DNA of 64,000 bases from Skeletonema tropicum (taxonomy: Eukaryota; Bacillariophyta; Thalassiosirophyceae; Thalassiosirales; Thalassiosiraceae), in NCBI GenBank assembly GCA_037178625.1, contig CM074130.1, positions 124,001 through 188,000 of the forward strand. The letters are read 5' to 3'. The translations under genes and the position numbers were made by a program. Positions 32,951-42,116 of this stretch are shown here, piece by piece. Each line of letters begins with the position of its first letter. Position 1 is the first letter of the stretch. The notes under the pieces were generated by a model. That model saw nothing but the letters and a program-made list of their open reading frames with translations, was not told the origin of the DNA and ran no database searches.

Positions 32951-33397
32951 ATGAACATGGCATCAGAATTGATCGTAGACTTCCCCCTCAGACGCAACCA
33001 TGCGCATGTGCGATTTGCCAACGAAACGGCACAGGTTTATATTGTTCCTAGGCACGATGACAAAAACAGAAGCGAGCTGTGGTACACCGACGCAGAATAC
33101 AACGCAATGAAACGAAGCATCAAGCGAGACGTCCTCCAAGCTCGTGCAAGTGATGCGGCGTCCAAAGAAGATTGCGGCTTCTGGATTGGTATTGCTCATC
33201 TACTCACACCTGCCTCTGCGGTCGAGATGCAGGCTTGTAGACGTCGATGCGTACGTGCAGTTCTCGCAGAGCAGGCGAGACAGGGGCCGTTTGCAAGTTT
33301 GAGGTCTGAGGATATTGCTCTTGCCTCGTCAGCCGAGACAAGGAGGGCCGTGTTGAGAGCAAGGAAGCTTGGTAAGCTGCACCAATATTCCATTTGA
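32951..33397 (+). CDS. LWYT/HLLTPASA family protein, copy 3 (148 residues)
   Basis: ATG at 32951, preceded by the family leader ACAACTTCATCTCAAAAATA. The frame is intact: LIVDFPLRRNHAHVRF, then SELWYTDAEYNAMKR at about 39-53, WIGIAHLLTPASAVEMQACR, RRCVRAVLAEQARQ and DIALASSAETRRAVLRARKL, ending KLHQYSI. Against copies 1 and 2 it has a few replacements in otherwise constant places (GSW to GFW before the HLLTPASA block; HQDSI to HQYSI at the end; RCEDI to RSEDI). Same unknown function as copy 1. Whether copies 1 and 3 are both expressed cannot be judged from sequence. Confidence 0.7.
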   Translation: MNMASELIVDFPLRRNHAHVRFANETAQVYIVPRHDDKNRSELWYTDAEYNAMKRSIKRDVLQARASDAASKEDCGFWIGIAHLLTPASAVEMQACRRRCVRAVLAEQARQGPFASLRSEDIALASSAETRRAVLRARKLGKLHQYSI

Positions 33398-34742
33398 GAA
33401 TACACAGGCAGAGTTTATTATAATAGGTGTAATGATGTAACAGTAATAAAAGTAGTGTAACAGACATTTTAGACTCAATGATACTGCCATGTGTTTACAC
33501 ACACAACAAGGCCGCAACGAGGCGACTGAGGCTAATCCTCACTTCGGGAGTCTGCCGGGATCTGATTGAAAGAGTGTAGCCATAATACTAGTAGAACTAA
33601 CAATAACAAACGTAGCGTAACCACGGTTGCTGCGCAACTACTGGTGCACTGTTTCAATCAGGTTTCCTCAGCCTCTTGTTGCTCCCTTGGTTCGCAGTGG
33701 TGAAGAAAGGATGTTGTCGACTTCAAGAGAAGTGTCGTGATCCTCAGACTAATGCTGAAAAGAAAGACTACTAATAACTGATCATCTAGTGAAGTTATGA
33801 CTAGAGTGTATAGCTTTGTACAATAGCCGTCGCAGTGGGATATGCAAGGCCACTGTATTGGGCGAATGAACAGAGAAACGAACCAGGCTGCAGTATCCGT
33901 TTTACACGATAATGCTGAATTGATGCTGCAGTGCCGTCACGGGACTCAGTAGTGATGCTCGGGAGAGGGCTTCGCTTGCGATACACGACGGTTCAGCTAC
34001 GCGTGAAAATGACCGTTAGCGTCTCTCGCGCGCACGCTCTCGTTATTTCTCCACTTCTGTAACAGAACAGTATAATAACACACTAAAAGACACGCTATCA
34101 GCGCATTTCGTCATTGTTTGTGACACAAATCTGGAAAAATTGGAATTTTCCAGCTGACACTAACCGTCGCCGTGAACCGTCGTGGATAGGCATCTCCGAG
34201 GATAAGTATGTAAGCACTTCTATTATTTACAGGAAATAACAAGAAGGCGGCGTGGAAGTGGAAGCTAGCTCCTAACAGTGAGCGCGTCTCACGTTCCGAC
34301 TGACTAAATCGAGATCTAGTTTGTCGTAGTTGGGTTTCCACCTCATCTCTCTAGAGGCCGAGCTTCTGGCGTAGACACGACGATTCTTGGATCGTAGTCG
34401 TGACGCCCTGCCTGCGTGCGTTCTTTTGACCAGCATGAAAAGCAGCCTTCGCAACATAAAACATTATTCTTCTATTCCTCAACTGGACGTTTCCGCAGAC
34501 TATTGATAATTTCATTGAGAAGATGTTGCGATCGCTGTGTAGCCAGAAATCCAACGCGTTTTTGTGATGAAGACTGACATTTAATTCAAAGACAACTTGA
34601 AACTATGGAGAATGGTGTGACGAAGGAAAAGTTGCACTTTATTATCTAATCTTTCTGAGAGAGAGGAAACAAGAATTCTTGTTGTGAATAGATTTATGAC
34701 TACTTTACAATAGCAGTTGCTCTTAAGGTGTTTCGTAAAACA
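33398..34742. other. Gene-free part of duplication unit 2, with block R3
   Basis: This repeats 30558-31767 of unit 1 with indels; unit 2 has an extra segment at about 33955-34190 containing inverted tracts rich in GCTACGCGTG and CTCTCGCGCGCACGC that is absent from unit 1. No protein-coding frame is supportable. Confidence 0.5.
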
Positions 34743-35639
34743 TCAATCGCTTCTTTCATCATCATCGTCATCATCACCATCACCATCAACTTTCCCTTTC
34801 TTTTTCTTTGCTGCTTCTTCTTCTTCTTCTTCCATCTTCTTAATGAGTGTCTCCACCTTCATAATCGAAGGTAAAAAGTCCTTCCCGCAATGATCACGTA
34901 AGACCTTCATAATCTTTGACCGGTCCGCCCTAATCTTAACTCTACTATCCTTCATCATTGCCGCTATTTGCTTCTCATTCATTGGACTGAAAATATGTAT
35001 CTTCTCTTGTGCCAATGCCTCCAAAACGGCCTCTTTATGATTCTTAATGAAATACCTAGTACAACGTCGAATGGCGCTGTCTACGTCTCCATTTCCATTG
35101 AGACTCATGGCAATTGGTATCCATTTCTTTGCAGATGGTTGAAACGCTTTATCATTCGAAGCCTTTGGGATTCGAATCAGTGCTGAATCTTTATAGTTTT
35201 TATCTTTGTACCTCACAACATCATCTCCCCATCGTTTGATCTCGGTTATTTGTGCATAAAGTTGGTCAACGTAATATCCGACACTGAATACTGAATTGTC
35301 TCGTATGTCTCCGCCACCGTCTGGGTTTTCTTTTAAGGATTGTTGTAGATTGTTTACGGCACCTGTGAGTTCAGAATAGGATGGTGGAGTTAGCTTGGCT
35401 CTTTTCACTGGGCGGTAAGTTGTCTTTAAAGGTGGAACTTTGATGGAAGCGATGGATGTTGGTAATGTGACGGCTTGTGCTGCCTGATTAGTCTGCGTCT
35501 TCTCTGCTTGTGACGCCAAGCTCCTCTTTTGCGAAGCTGCAGCTGCGGCGGCAGGGATGGCTGCGACTTTTGCCGCATCATCGCCCTCCATCACCACCTG
35601 CTGCTTCTTACTACTTGCACCTCTGCTATCGCTGCTCAT
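34743..35639 (-). CDS. Unknown 298-residue lysine/acid-rich protein, intact copy
   Basis: The start codon is at 35639. Residues 1-85 are alanine/serine-rich and basic, likely disordered. Residues about 85-250 form the conserved part, with DNSVFSVGYYVDQLYAQITE, IKRWGDDVVRYKDKNYKDSA and AQEKIHIFSPMNEKQIAAMM. The C-terminus has a KKMEEEEEEAAKKKKGK stretch and ends in an aspartate run (DDDDDDERSD). There is no signal peptide, membrane segment or catalytic motif I recognise; the charge pattern suggests a nuclear or nucleic-acid-associated protein, which is a guess. A broken copy lies at 31768-32348 and a 39-bp scrap at 28974. Confidence 0.7.
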   Translation of the reverse strand: MSSDSRGASSKKQQVVMEGDDAAKVAAIPAAAAAASQKRSLASQAEKTQTNQAAQAVTLPTSIASIKVPPLKTTYRPVKRAKLTPPSYSELTGAVNNLQQSLKENPDGGGDIRDNSVFSVGYYVDQLYAQITEIKRWGDDVVRYKDKNYKDSALIRIPKASNDKAFQPSAKKWIPIAMSLNGNGDVDSAIRRCTRYFIKNHKEAVLEALAQEKIHIFSPMNEKQIAAMMKDSRVKIRADRSKIMKVLRDHCGKDFLPSIMKVETLIKKMEEEEEEAAKKKKGKVDGDGDDDDDDERSD

Positions 35640-35947
35640 GATGCGATGTTATTGCGTACACCGTGTAGATGCCGGCTAAGGGCTTGCGTACGAGCAACTC
35701 CTGGAACTCCTCTCTTCTTCTTCAGGAGTCTTGTTGCGCCAATTTTTACATAGGAATCAGTACCACACGTCGAATCTTATGTAGGATGTAGGATGGATAG
35801 CCATCACCTTGCTAGAATACAAGAGATGCAAGTTACAAGCGCATGCTGACTTCGCTGATGTGTTGCTTGAGAGTTAGTAGGCATCGTTACGCTTTCATGG
35901 GTAACATGGTTCGTTATTTATCTTCATAAGTACGTCACTTGGTAACG
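35640..35947. other. Intergenic region
   Basis: Upstream of both the 298-residue gene (minus) and the BspA-like pseudogene (plus). No specific signal seen. Confidence 0.4.
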
Positions 35948-36876
35948 ATGATAGCGGAGGAGGATGAGATTTTTGTCTCGGCGATCAAGAAGTGCCCTGG
36001 GATGTTCAACGTGCCAGAATCAATAAATCCGTCAAAATTATTGAGGAGTATGCATTCTACAATCGTAGGCAACTAATTGATGTGGAGTTTCACGATGAGA
36101 TCGAAATCATTGAGAAGTGGGCTTTCTACGGCTGCGACTGATTGAGGAGTGTTAAATTGCTGGGCGTCAAGGTCATCAAAGCGTGTGCATTTGCTAGTTG
36201 CAGTGCCCTAACTGATGTAGAATTTGGCGACACGCTGGAAACAATTGACAGTAATGCATTCTATCATTGCCGCTCATTGAGAACAGTCACGATGCCTTCT
36301 GTCAGGACGATTGGAATGATCGCATTTGAGGACTGTGTGCAGCTGACAGATTTGGAGTTGCCAGAAAATTTGGAGACAATTAAACTATGCGCATTCCGAA
36401 ATTGCGTATGTCTGAGACGCATTACCCTGCCATTGAAAGATGATATGATCGCCCGAAGTGTATTCTAGGACTGTCAAAATCTGACAGAATTGGATCTAGT
36501 TGGGGGGGTCCATGAGACTGTTGCCTCTTTGCATATGGAGGGATGGAGAAATGAGATGATGGATGAAATCAGTCGAATCAATGGAGTCCTACCCACTATG
36601 ACAGGAATTAGGGCAGGAGGAAAGACAGAAGAAGTAAAGCAATGGATGCGATCAGTTATCCGCCGACTCGATCACTACAAAGCTGAACACTGCAAATTGC
36701 TGAAGGAGGCTACAACACTGCTTGAACTCGCTCTATGGAAGGCCAAGATTGGTAAAGAGGGAGATGCTCTTGAGAGAGAGGGAATTCGAACGAAGAGAGC
36801 AAGGAAAGAGATCTGCATCACATCTGGTGCAAGTGTAGTGATCAAGAATGTATTGCCATTCCTCCAATTGAAATAA
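35948..36876 (+). pseudogene. BspA-like leucine-rich-repeat gene, inactivated by two in-frame stops and a frameshift
   Basis: It aligns along its whole length with the intact gene at 45927-46913. The start is MIAEEDEIFV; the reading then shifts frame by loss of bases before GDQEVPWDVQRARINKSVK. A TGA at 36139-36141 follows WAFYGCD, and a TAG at 36466-36468 follows MIARSVF where the intact copy has histidine (SVFHDC). Between and after the stops the protein is well kept: LRR_5 repeats such as IKACAFASCSALTDVEFGD and the C-terminal part VGGVHETVASLHMEGW through KNVLPFLQLK. Good preservation outside the lesions suggests recent inactivation. Confidence 0.85.
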
Positions 36877-37178
36877 ATGTGATGGTTGCTACTTCGGTGA
36901 TGTTCAGATGCTGGATTACATATCTCCACGGGGGGGGAATGCGCGAATAACTGTGTTCGTCTGAAGTCATAGAATATGATGCGATTGTTGTATGTGATAG
37001 ATAAATCATTCATAATTATTCCCCTGTGTTCTAGCTTTGTTCCGGCGGTCATTGATTAATAGGTATCTAATTTATTTGACTCTCCTTCACACGGGTATGA
37101 CAGCTAGAACAATATAACAGAAATTCTAAAGTACGTCTGGTGGGCCCTCTCTCAGGCGACATCACATGGGTATGACAG
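36877..37178. other. Intergenic region
   Basis: A direct repeat of CACGGGTATGACAGCTA / CATGGGTATGACAGCTA lies at about 37090 and 37166. Nothing else recognised. Confidence 0.35.
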
Positions 37179-37681
37179 CTAATGAGAGCGGGAGGCCTCC
37201 TTTTCTTTCAGCCACTGCTCATGATCGACTCCTAATCCTTCTTTGCCGTATGCGTTCCAACTAATGACTCTCTCAAGCACGGTAGGTGTCTTCTCGTTAC
37301 CCCAAGTTTGCAGTTTCGAATTCCTCTTGGAAGGGTCGATGGTGACATCCTTGTAGGTTAATGCATGCAATCCTGCTCCCGTCATGAAAGTAACAGCGCA
37401 GCCAAGGATGACCATGATTGGGTATGCGCCCGCGTCAGATAACCAATCTTTCTTGACGTTCCAGATCTTTTTCTCCAAATTCTGTTCAGAATAGGTTGAG
37501 AATTATACATGTGTCAGAGAGATTGTTTCTGTTACGCGATACCGAAGGACAAAGTATACCAGCAGGCGACTATTCAACTTACTGTAAAATCAATACTCTT
37601 GGGCGTGTACGTTCCCGAAGCAAATCGGCGACTCATAAACATCTTTGATGTTGTTGCGGCGGTAGTACGAAGTGCATTCAT
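37179..37681 (-). CDS. Mitochondrial B12D / complex I MLRQ-like protein (2 exons, 133 residues)
   Basis: Exon 1 is 37583-37681, exon 2 is 37179-37481; the 101-bp intron has donor GTAAGT and acceptor CAG and joins in phase 0. Without exon 1 the second exon lacks an ATG. Exon 1 supplies MNALRTTAATTSKMFMSRRF, a basic, hydroxylated presequence typical of mitochondrial import. Exon 2 has a membrane segment (AYPIMVILGCAVTFMTGAGL, about residues 51-70) followed by YKDVTIDPSKRNSKLQ, resembling the B12D/NDUFA4 (MLRQ) family pattern of one helix then a short DV-x-I/L-x-P-x-K-R segment. It is probably a small inner-membrane respiratory-chain-associated protein. The family assignment is by pattern and moderate. 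Confidence 0.72.
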
Positions 37682-38252
37682 GTTGATGATGTGAGTAGAA
37701 GTATTGTAGCAAGAATTCTCTAGAGATGTAGCTGATCGAATAAGAGAATGCTCCCTTGTGGTTGATAGTGTGAGTGATGAATTGATTGTTTTGCTTGAGA
37801 AACTTTATGAGACCTCAATCCTGGCCGATCAAATAAGTAAGATCCGATGGAATTCTGGGCGGGGTTCGGGTCGCTGGGGTTCGGGTCGGGTCGAAGAGAA
37901 GCGAACTCTGTATCTTTCCGATTTTGATGTCGCATCGCTACTGACCTCAACGCTTCACAAATTTTATTGAGATACTGAGAACTCCGCTCCGCTCCACTGA
38001 CCTCGCTCTCCGCTGCCTCGATCGCATATCGCATCGGGCCAAACTTGGCTTCCGCTGCGACCTCATCCTCAAATCATCCACTCATTTGGTAATGCTGCAA
38101 TATCGATATTTCTATAGACAAATTGGAATGTTTACGCTTTTACAAGAGAAACAAATCACCTTGCACGAGCCGATCACGGCTAAGTATCAGGCAACGCATC
38201 AAAAAGTGGCATTAACTTATAAATATGGAAGTAACACATCACTAGAACAAAT
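37682..38252. other. Intergenic region between B12D-like and oxygenase-ankyrin genes
   Basis: Promoter side of the B12D-like gene. A G-rich run with repeated GGGTTCGGGTCG lies at about 37860-37895. No gene is supportable on either strand. Confidence 0.4.
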
Positions 38253-39964
38253 CTACAATTCGGGTCCAATATTGAGTGCTCCTAAGCTGGAAAAATACTC
38301 AACAATTTCATGCTCCAGACCATGACTATCAACTGCTAAATTCATCGGAGTAGATCCTTTTCCTGAATGAGTCCTTGAATTTATATTCGCTCCATGTTCA
38401 ACTAGTAGCTTTACAACATCCAAATGGCCACCGCGAGCGGCCTCGTGTATGGGCATCCAACCATTCTTATCTTTCTGATGGAGGAGGTGCTCCTCAGTTG
38501 AGGCGAATTGAGCGATGGTGTCTATATCACCTGTAGCCGCCGCTTGAGCGATTTGTTGAAGGGGTGTCGCTGCTGCGGCAGGCGATTCTCGGACGCGGAC
38601 GTGCTGCTTTGGTTGATGTTGCTCCATCCAATGATCTTCCTCAGGGCTTCCTCTCAAAATATAAATAGGCAAGTCCTCATCACCGACGTCAGTCAGCACA
38701 GGAGTATCTCTTTCACGAAGGAGCTTGCCAGTAGGTTGAAAGTGGATGAAGATATTAGCAAAGTACCTTCCCTTGAGTGAAAAAGGCCGTCCGTGTATCA
38801 ATGAGTGGCTCTCATAAAGGACCATGTCACCTGTGATCATATATACAGTTATGTACAGGAACACACGTCAGCAAATGAACATTGACGTCCAAACAACCCT
38901 CAGACAAAGTCGTACACTCACCGGGCTGCATAGTCACGTTGTAAGCAAGGCCATCTCTTCCGTACACCGGAACATCATCGTCTCGTTAGAAACATAATTA
39001 TGGAAACAAGAAAGATGACAATCCAAAAGCTTTCCCCATTGAGTTTCTGAACTCACCTTCCAAACACCTCTAAGGGCCAATCTTCGTCGACATCTTGAGC
39101 AACATTAATGATGCAAGAACTAATCAGTGGGATACGATCTGCATGTGGGGATAGAACCGCTGCAAAGGAGCAAAATCTTCTGGTTAGAATGATGGCCTTG
39201 AAACTTGACCCCTTTGTCGCAAGAACCTACTCACCTCCATCTGTGTACATTCGGATCCCATACATGGAGCTTGGTTCCAGCTCCATTCCAGTCCACTCTT
39301 CAAGGATTGGTTTGACTCCATTCCAAATCTTTCGTTTCAGGTTGTGACCTCCTCCTCTGAGAGTACCTGCTTCAACATTTACCATGTAAGTTGGAGAGTT
39401 CCAGTGATTAACGTAGGTGTTGCCTTTGGGCCAATTCTCCTCTTCTCTCCTTTCATAATTTTTCTTCCAATAATCAGTCAGCATATCGAATACTTGCTTA
39501 GGTGCTCGGACTTTCTTGAATCCAGTATCGGTGTAGTTCTATGTGTCAAAAGAAATAAATGTACAAAGTTGTTGTGTGTCAATATATCACTTGAACATAA
39601 ATGGACACTTTATGACGGAGTTAAGTAGTGCACGTGTCTCTATTCAACATGATGTACTCACCTGCATCGAAGCCGGCTGGCGTAAAGACATATCAGCCCG
39701 ATCTTCTTCAGTAATGTCACAAGCAGTCGAACCTATTTTCCCTCCATAGTGCTCGCGGCACCCATCCATAAACTCCTCATAGAAGGTTTGACGATTTCCT
39801 AGTGGATTATCTTCTTCGTTCTGGACATTCAAGTAATGAACAGGGAAGGAGACGTCGACGCCGTAGCTTTCTTGACCGAACGCGTTTAGAACTCGGTCAA
39901 CCGCCAGTGTAGTGGATATCATGGACCCAGTGGCTATGGCACGTACAAGATAGGAGATCTTCAT
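38253..39964 (-). CDS. Secretory-pathway prolyl 4-hydroxylase-like 2OG-Fe(II) oxygenase with C-terminal ankyrin repeats (5 exons, 440 residues)
   Basis: Exons on the minus strand: 39662-39964, 39235-39538, 39057-39159, 38922-38956 and 38253-38830; all introns (123, 75, 100, 91 bp) are GT-AG and phases agree, giving 1323 nt. Residues 1-22 are a signal peptide (MKISYLVRAIATGSMISTTL). The oxygenase core spans about 100-275: SPHADR supplies the first iron ligands H208 and D210, IINVAQDVDEDWPLEV is a family signature, and YESHSLIHGRPFSLKGR supplies the second histidine (about 262) and the 2-oxoglutarate-binding basic residue. Residues about 330-425 hold ankyrin repeats (DKNGWMPIHEAARGGHLDVV, then VEHGANINSRTHSGKGSTPM). 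It should hydroxylate prolines of secreted proteins; the ankyrin part may bind substrate. Exon 4 is only 35 nt, the least certain part of the model. Confidence 0.85.
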
Positions 39965-40384
39965 TTTAATCAGTATCGAGCTAGATGTTGGAGAGAGTGG
40001 GTATGTGCTGTTGAAGATTTTGCACTGAAGCTGAAGAGTATTATGAAATGGGTGTGAGATATGCAATCCAACCGGTCTACAAAGTTTGAGCAGCCTGCCT
40101 CAATAGCCTCAATAATTTAGAGCTCTCGTATCAATCTTGCGAGCAATAGTGAATGAAAAAGTGAACGAGAAGGCCGTTTAGGCCACTCATGGAGAGAGCA
40201 ATCAAATAATGCAAAAGGAGAGAAGTTTTGAATCGGAGTTCGCTTTTGAATCTTGTACTATTCCTACGTACAAGGTCAGTCCCTTTCTGAGAATTGGATG
40301 CTTCTTCTTTCAGCTCTCCTAACTTTTGTACCTATCCTCACAACCAAAGCAAGCCACAAAGCAAGCAACAAAGCAACGCCAACC
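39965..40384. promoter_or_regulatory. Shared upstream region of two divergent oxygenase genes
   Basis: The start codons at 39964 (minus) and 40385 (plus) are about 420 bp apart and nothing else is encoded between them, so both promoters must lie here. The genes encode related enzymes, which makes co-regulation plausible; no specific motif is recognised. Inference from layout. Confidence 0.45.
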
Positions 40385-41776
40385 ATGATCTCCACTATCT
40401 CTCTTCTAGCGGTGGCACTGCTGCTCCTCTCGCCTGATACAACTTCTGCACAACCTGTATCACGCCCAATCCAAATCAAGAATGAATCTGGCAAACGAGC
40501 CGTCGTTTACTGGGTTGATCCAGGCGGGCAAATGGTCAAGCAGACATCCTCATTTTTGGTCAATGGTCAAACTCTCGAGCTCAACTCCTACGTCAACCAC
40601 ACGTTTCTTGTGAAAGAGTTTCTGGCAGGGGAGCCAGAAGAGTGTAAGGCGGATCCTCCAAATTACAAGAGTCCCACCAGGTCGCCTCTATGCAAGCCTC
40701 CCTCAGAAGCCTACATTACTGTAAATGATCATGACGATCAAGTGATTCACATATTGAAGGACATGGAAATTGAGACAGAAGACAGCCAATCAAAGGCACA
40801 TGATATTGCCTCATCTATCTCGTCAGCCTGTCAGGAGAAAATAACGCAACAAATTTCTACGATGGATCCAACCCAAGTCCTCAATGCATTTGTTGATTGT
40901 GCACAGCCCTTGGTGGTGAATGAACTCCATGGAGCACATAAAGAGAGCAAGGAACAAGCTAAGATGAGAATGGAGTTGGGATCACAATGGGAAGAGTACA
41001 GCTGTAAAGACATGGATCTACCAACGACGACTCCCAAAAGCACACACTACTGGCAAGATGACGATGGCAAAGAGCACGAAGTTGGTGTGCTTCTCGATAG
41101 GGATGAGGCAAAGATTCACTACGTAAAGAACTTTATCACACCGGAGGAATGTAAAGCAATTGAGACTGCGGCTGCTCCTTCATTGCACCAGGCCACAGTT
41201 GCCGATGGATCGGGTGGGAGCGAGCTTGTCAAATCACGCAAGGCAATGCAAGCTGGAGTGAGAGTACCATGGGAAAGGGAGGAAGACGGTGATCCAATTG
41301 CCGCAGTGAGTAGACGCCTCTACAACTATGTCAATGATGCTACTGGCTATAATATCGAAGAGGCTGGTCAAGAAGATATCATGTCAATCCAGTACAAAGG
41401 GAGAGGAGTAGATGATCCAGAGCCCGACCGATATCGCCCACATTGCGATGGCCAATGCGATGGGCTGTTATTCAGGCCTAGCGGTCGTGTAGCAACTGTG
41501 GTTATGTATTGCGAGAAGCCAAGCAAGGGTGGAGCTACTAATTTCAGGAATGTAGGAGTTCATGTAGTCCCCGAAGTTGGCACAGCTGTCTTCTTTAGCT
41601 ATCTCGGATCAGATATGGTCACTGACGATCGACTCACTGAGCATAGTTGCTGTCCTGTCCTTGAAGGAGAGAAGAAAATAGCTGTTCAGTGGTTGCGAAT
41701 GGGAGTAGATGAAGAGAATCCATGGAGTTCATTTAATACCTTGGGTGTGAAGTATTCAGAGACCTTGGATCAGTAG
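40385..41776 (+). CDS. Secreted prolyl 4-hydroxylase-like oxygenase with possible VHL-like N-terminal domain (463 residues)
   Basis: I chose the ATG at 40385 because it starts a clean signal peptide (MISTISLLAVALLLLSPDTT, then SAQ) in good context; an ATG at 40298 in the same frame is possible. Residues about 29-78 (IQIKNESGKRAVVYWVDPGG, then NSYVNHTFLVKEF) have the N-x-S...YW-x-D-x-x-G...SY-x-x-H-x-F pattern of the VHL beta domain. The catalytic region is at about 240-440: YRPHCDGQCDG gives iron ligands H353 and D355, EHSCCPVLEGEKKIAVQWLR gives H420 and the basic 2-oxoglutarate-binding residue K430/K431, and KGGATNF precedes them as usual in P4H. It should act in the endoplasmic reticulum or Golgi on proline-rich proteins. 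Single exon. Confidence 0.85.
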   Translation: MISTISLLAVALLLLSPDTTSAQPVSRPIQIKNESGKRAVVYWVDPGGQMVKQTSSFLVNGQTLELNSYVNHTFLVKEFLAGEPEECKADPPNYKSPTRSPLCKPPSEAYITVNDHDDQVIHILKDMEIETEDSQSKAHDIASSISSACQEKITQQISTMDPTQVLNAFVDCAQPLVVNELHGAHKESKEQAKMRMELGSQWEEYSCKDMDLPTTTPKSTHYWQDDDGKEHEVGVLLDRDEAKIHYVKNFITPEECKAIETAAAPSLHQATVADGSGGSELVKSRKAMQAGVRVPWEREEDGDPIAAVSRRLYNYVNDATGYNIEEAGQEDIMSIQYKGRGVDDPEPDRYRPHCDGQCDGLLFRPSGRVATVVMYCEKPSKGGATNFRNVGVHVVPEVGTAVFFSYLGSDMVTDDRLTEHSCCPVLEGEKKIAVQWLRMGVDEENPWSSFNTLGVKYSETLDQ

Positions 41777-42116
41777 ACGAGACTTTAGATTAGTAGACGA
41801 ATTATGTAGGAATATCGATGTCTGAAGGAGTAAATTATTTGCTTTTGTTCAACGATAATCTCATCGCAATTGCCGTCTCCGCACGGCAACGTAACCCAAG
41901 TAATCTTCACTGTCTTTCTCCCCTAATTTCAAGAAAAATAATATATTTATCACTCATTTATAACGATGTTATCATCTCCACTCTTCACATATCGCTCTTT
42001 ACAAATCGCACCCCAAATATAGTGACGAGCATGGAACTTAAAATAAATCACTCGCACTCTAGACACAAATCAAATAATAATCACACTGCTCTCATGTCTC
42101 TCTCTCTCTCTCATAT
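41777..42116. other. Intergenic region between convergent genes
   Basis: Downstream of both flanking genes; a CT dinucleotide run is at about 42092-42113. No gene. Confidence 0.4.

Larger units (their letters stand above)
28974..35280. repeat. Tandem segmental duplication, units 28974-32307 and 32308-35280
   Basis: The sequence ACACTGAATACTGAATTGT marks three equivalent points at 28974, 32308 and 35281. Between them the order repeats: upstream segment with GCTGAGACAGGATCAAGC, LWYT gene, the block starting GGCCGCAACGAGGCGACTGA, the block with GAGCGCGTCTCACGT, then the 3' half of the 298-residue protein gene on the minus strand. The units are 3334 and 2973 bp and differ by scattered substitutions and indels. 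Each junction lies inside the 298-residue gene, so only the rightmost copy of that gene is complete; at 28974-29012 only about 39 bp of it remain. Confidence 0.85.

Noticed and set aside
37720..38034. 104-codon minus-strand frame between the B12D-like and oxygenase genes
   Set aside because: No family resemblance, overlaps G-rich low-complexity DNA, and lies in the promoter region of the B12D-like gene.
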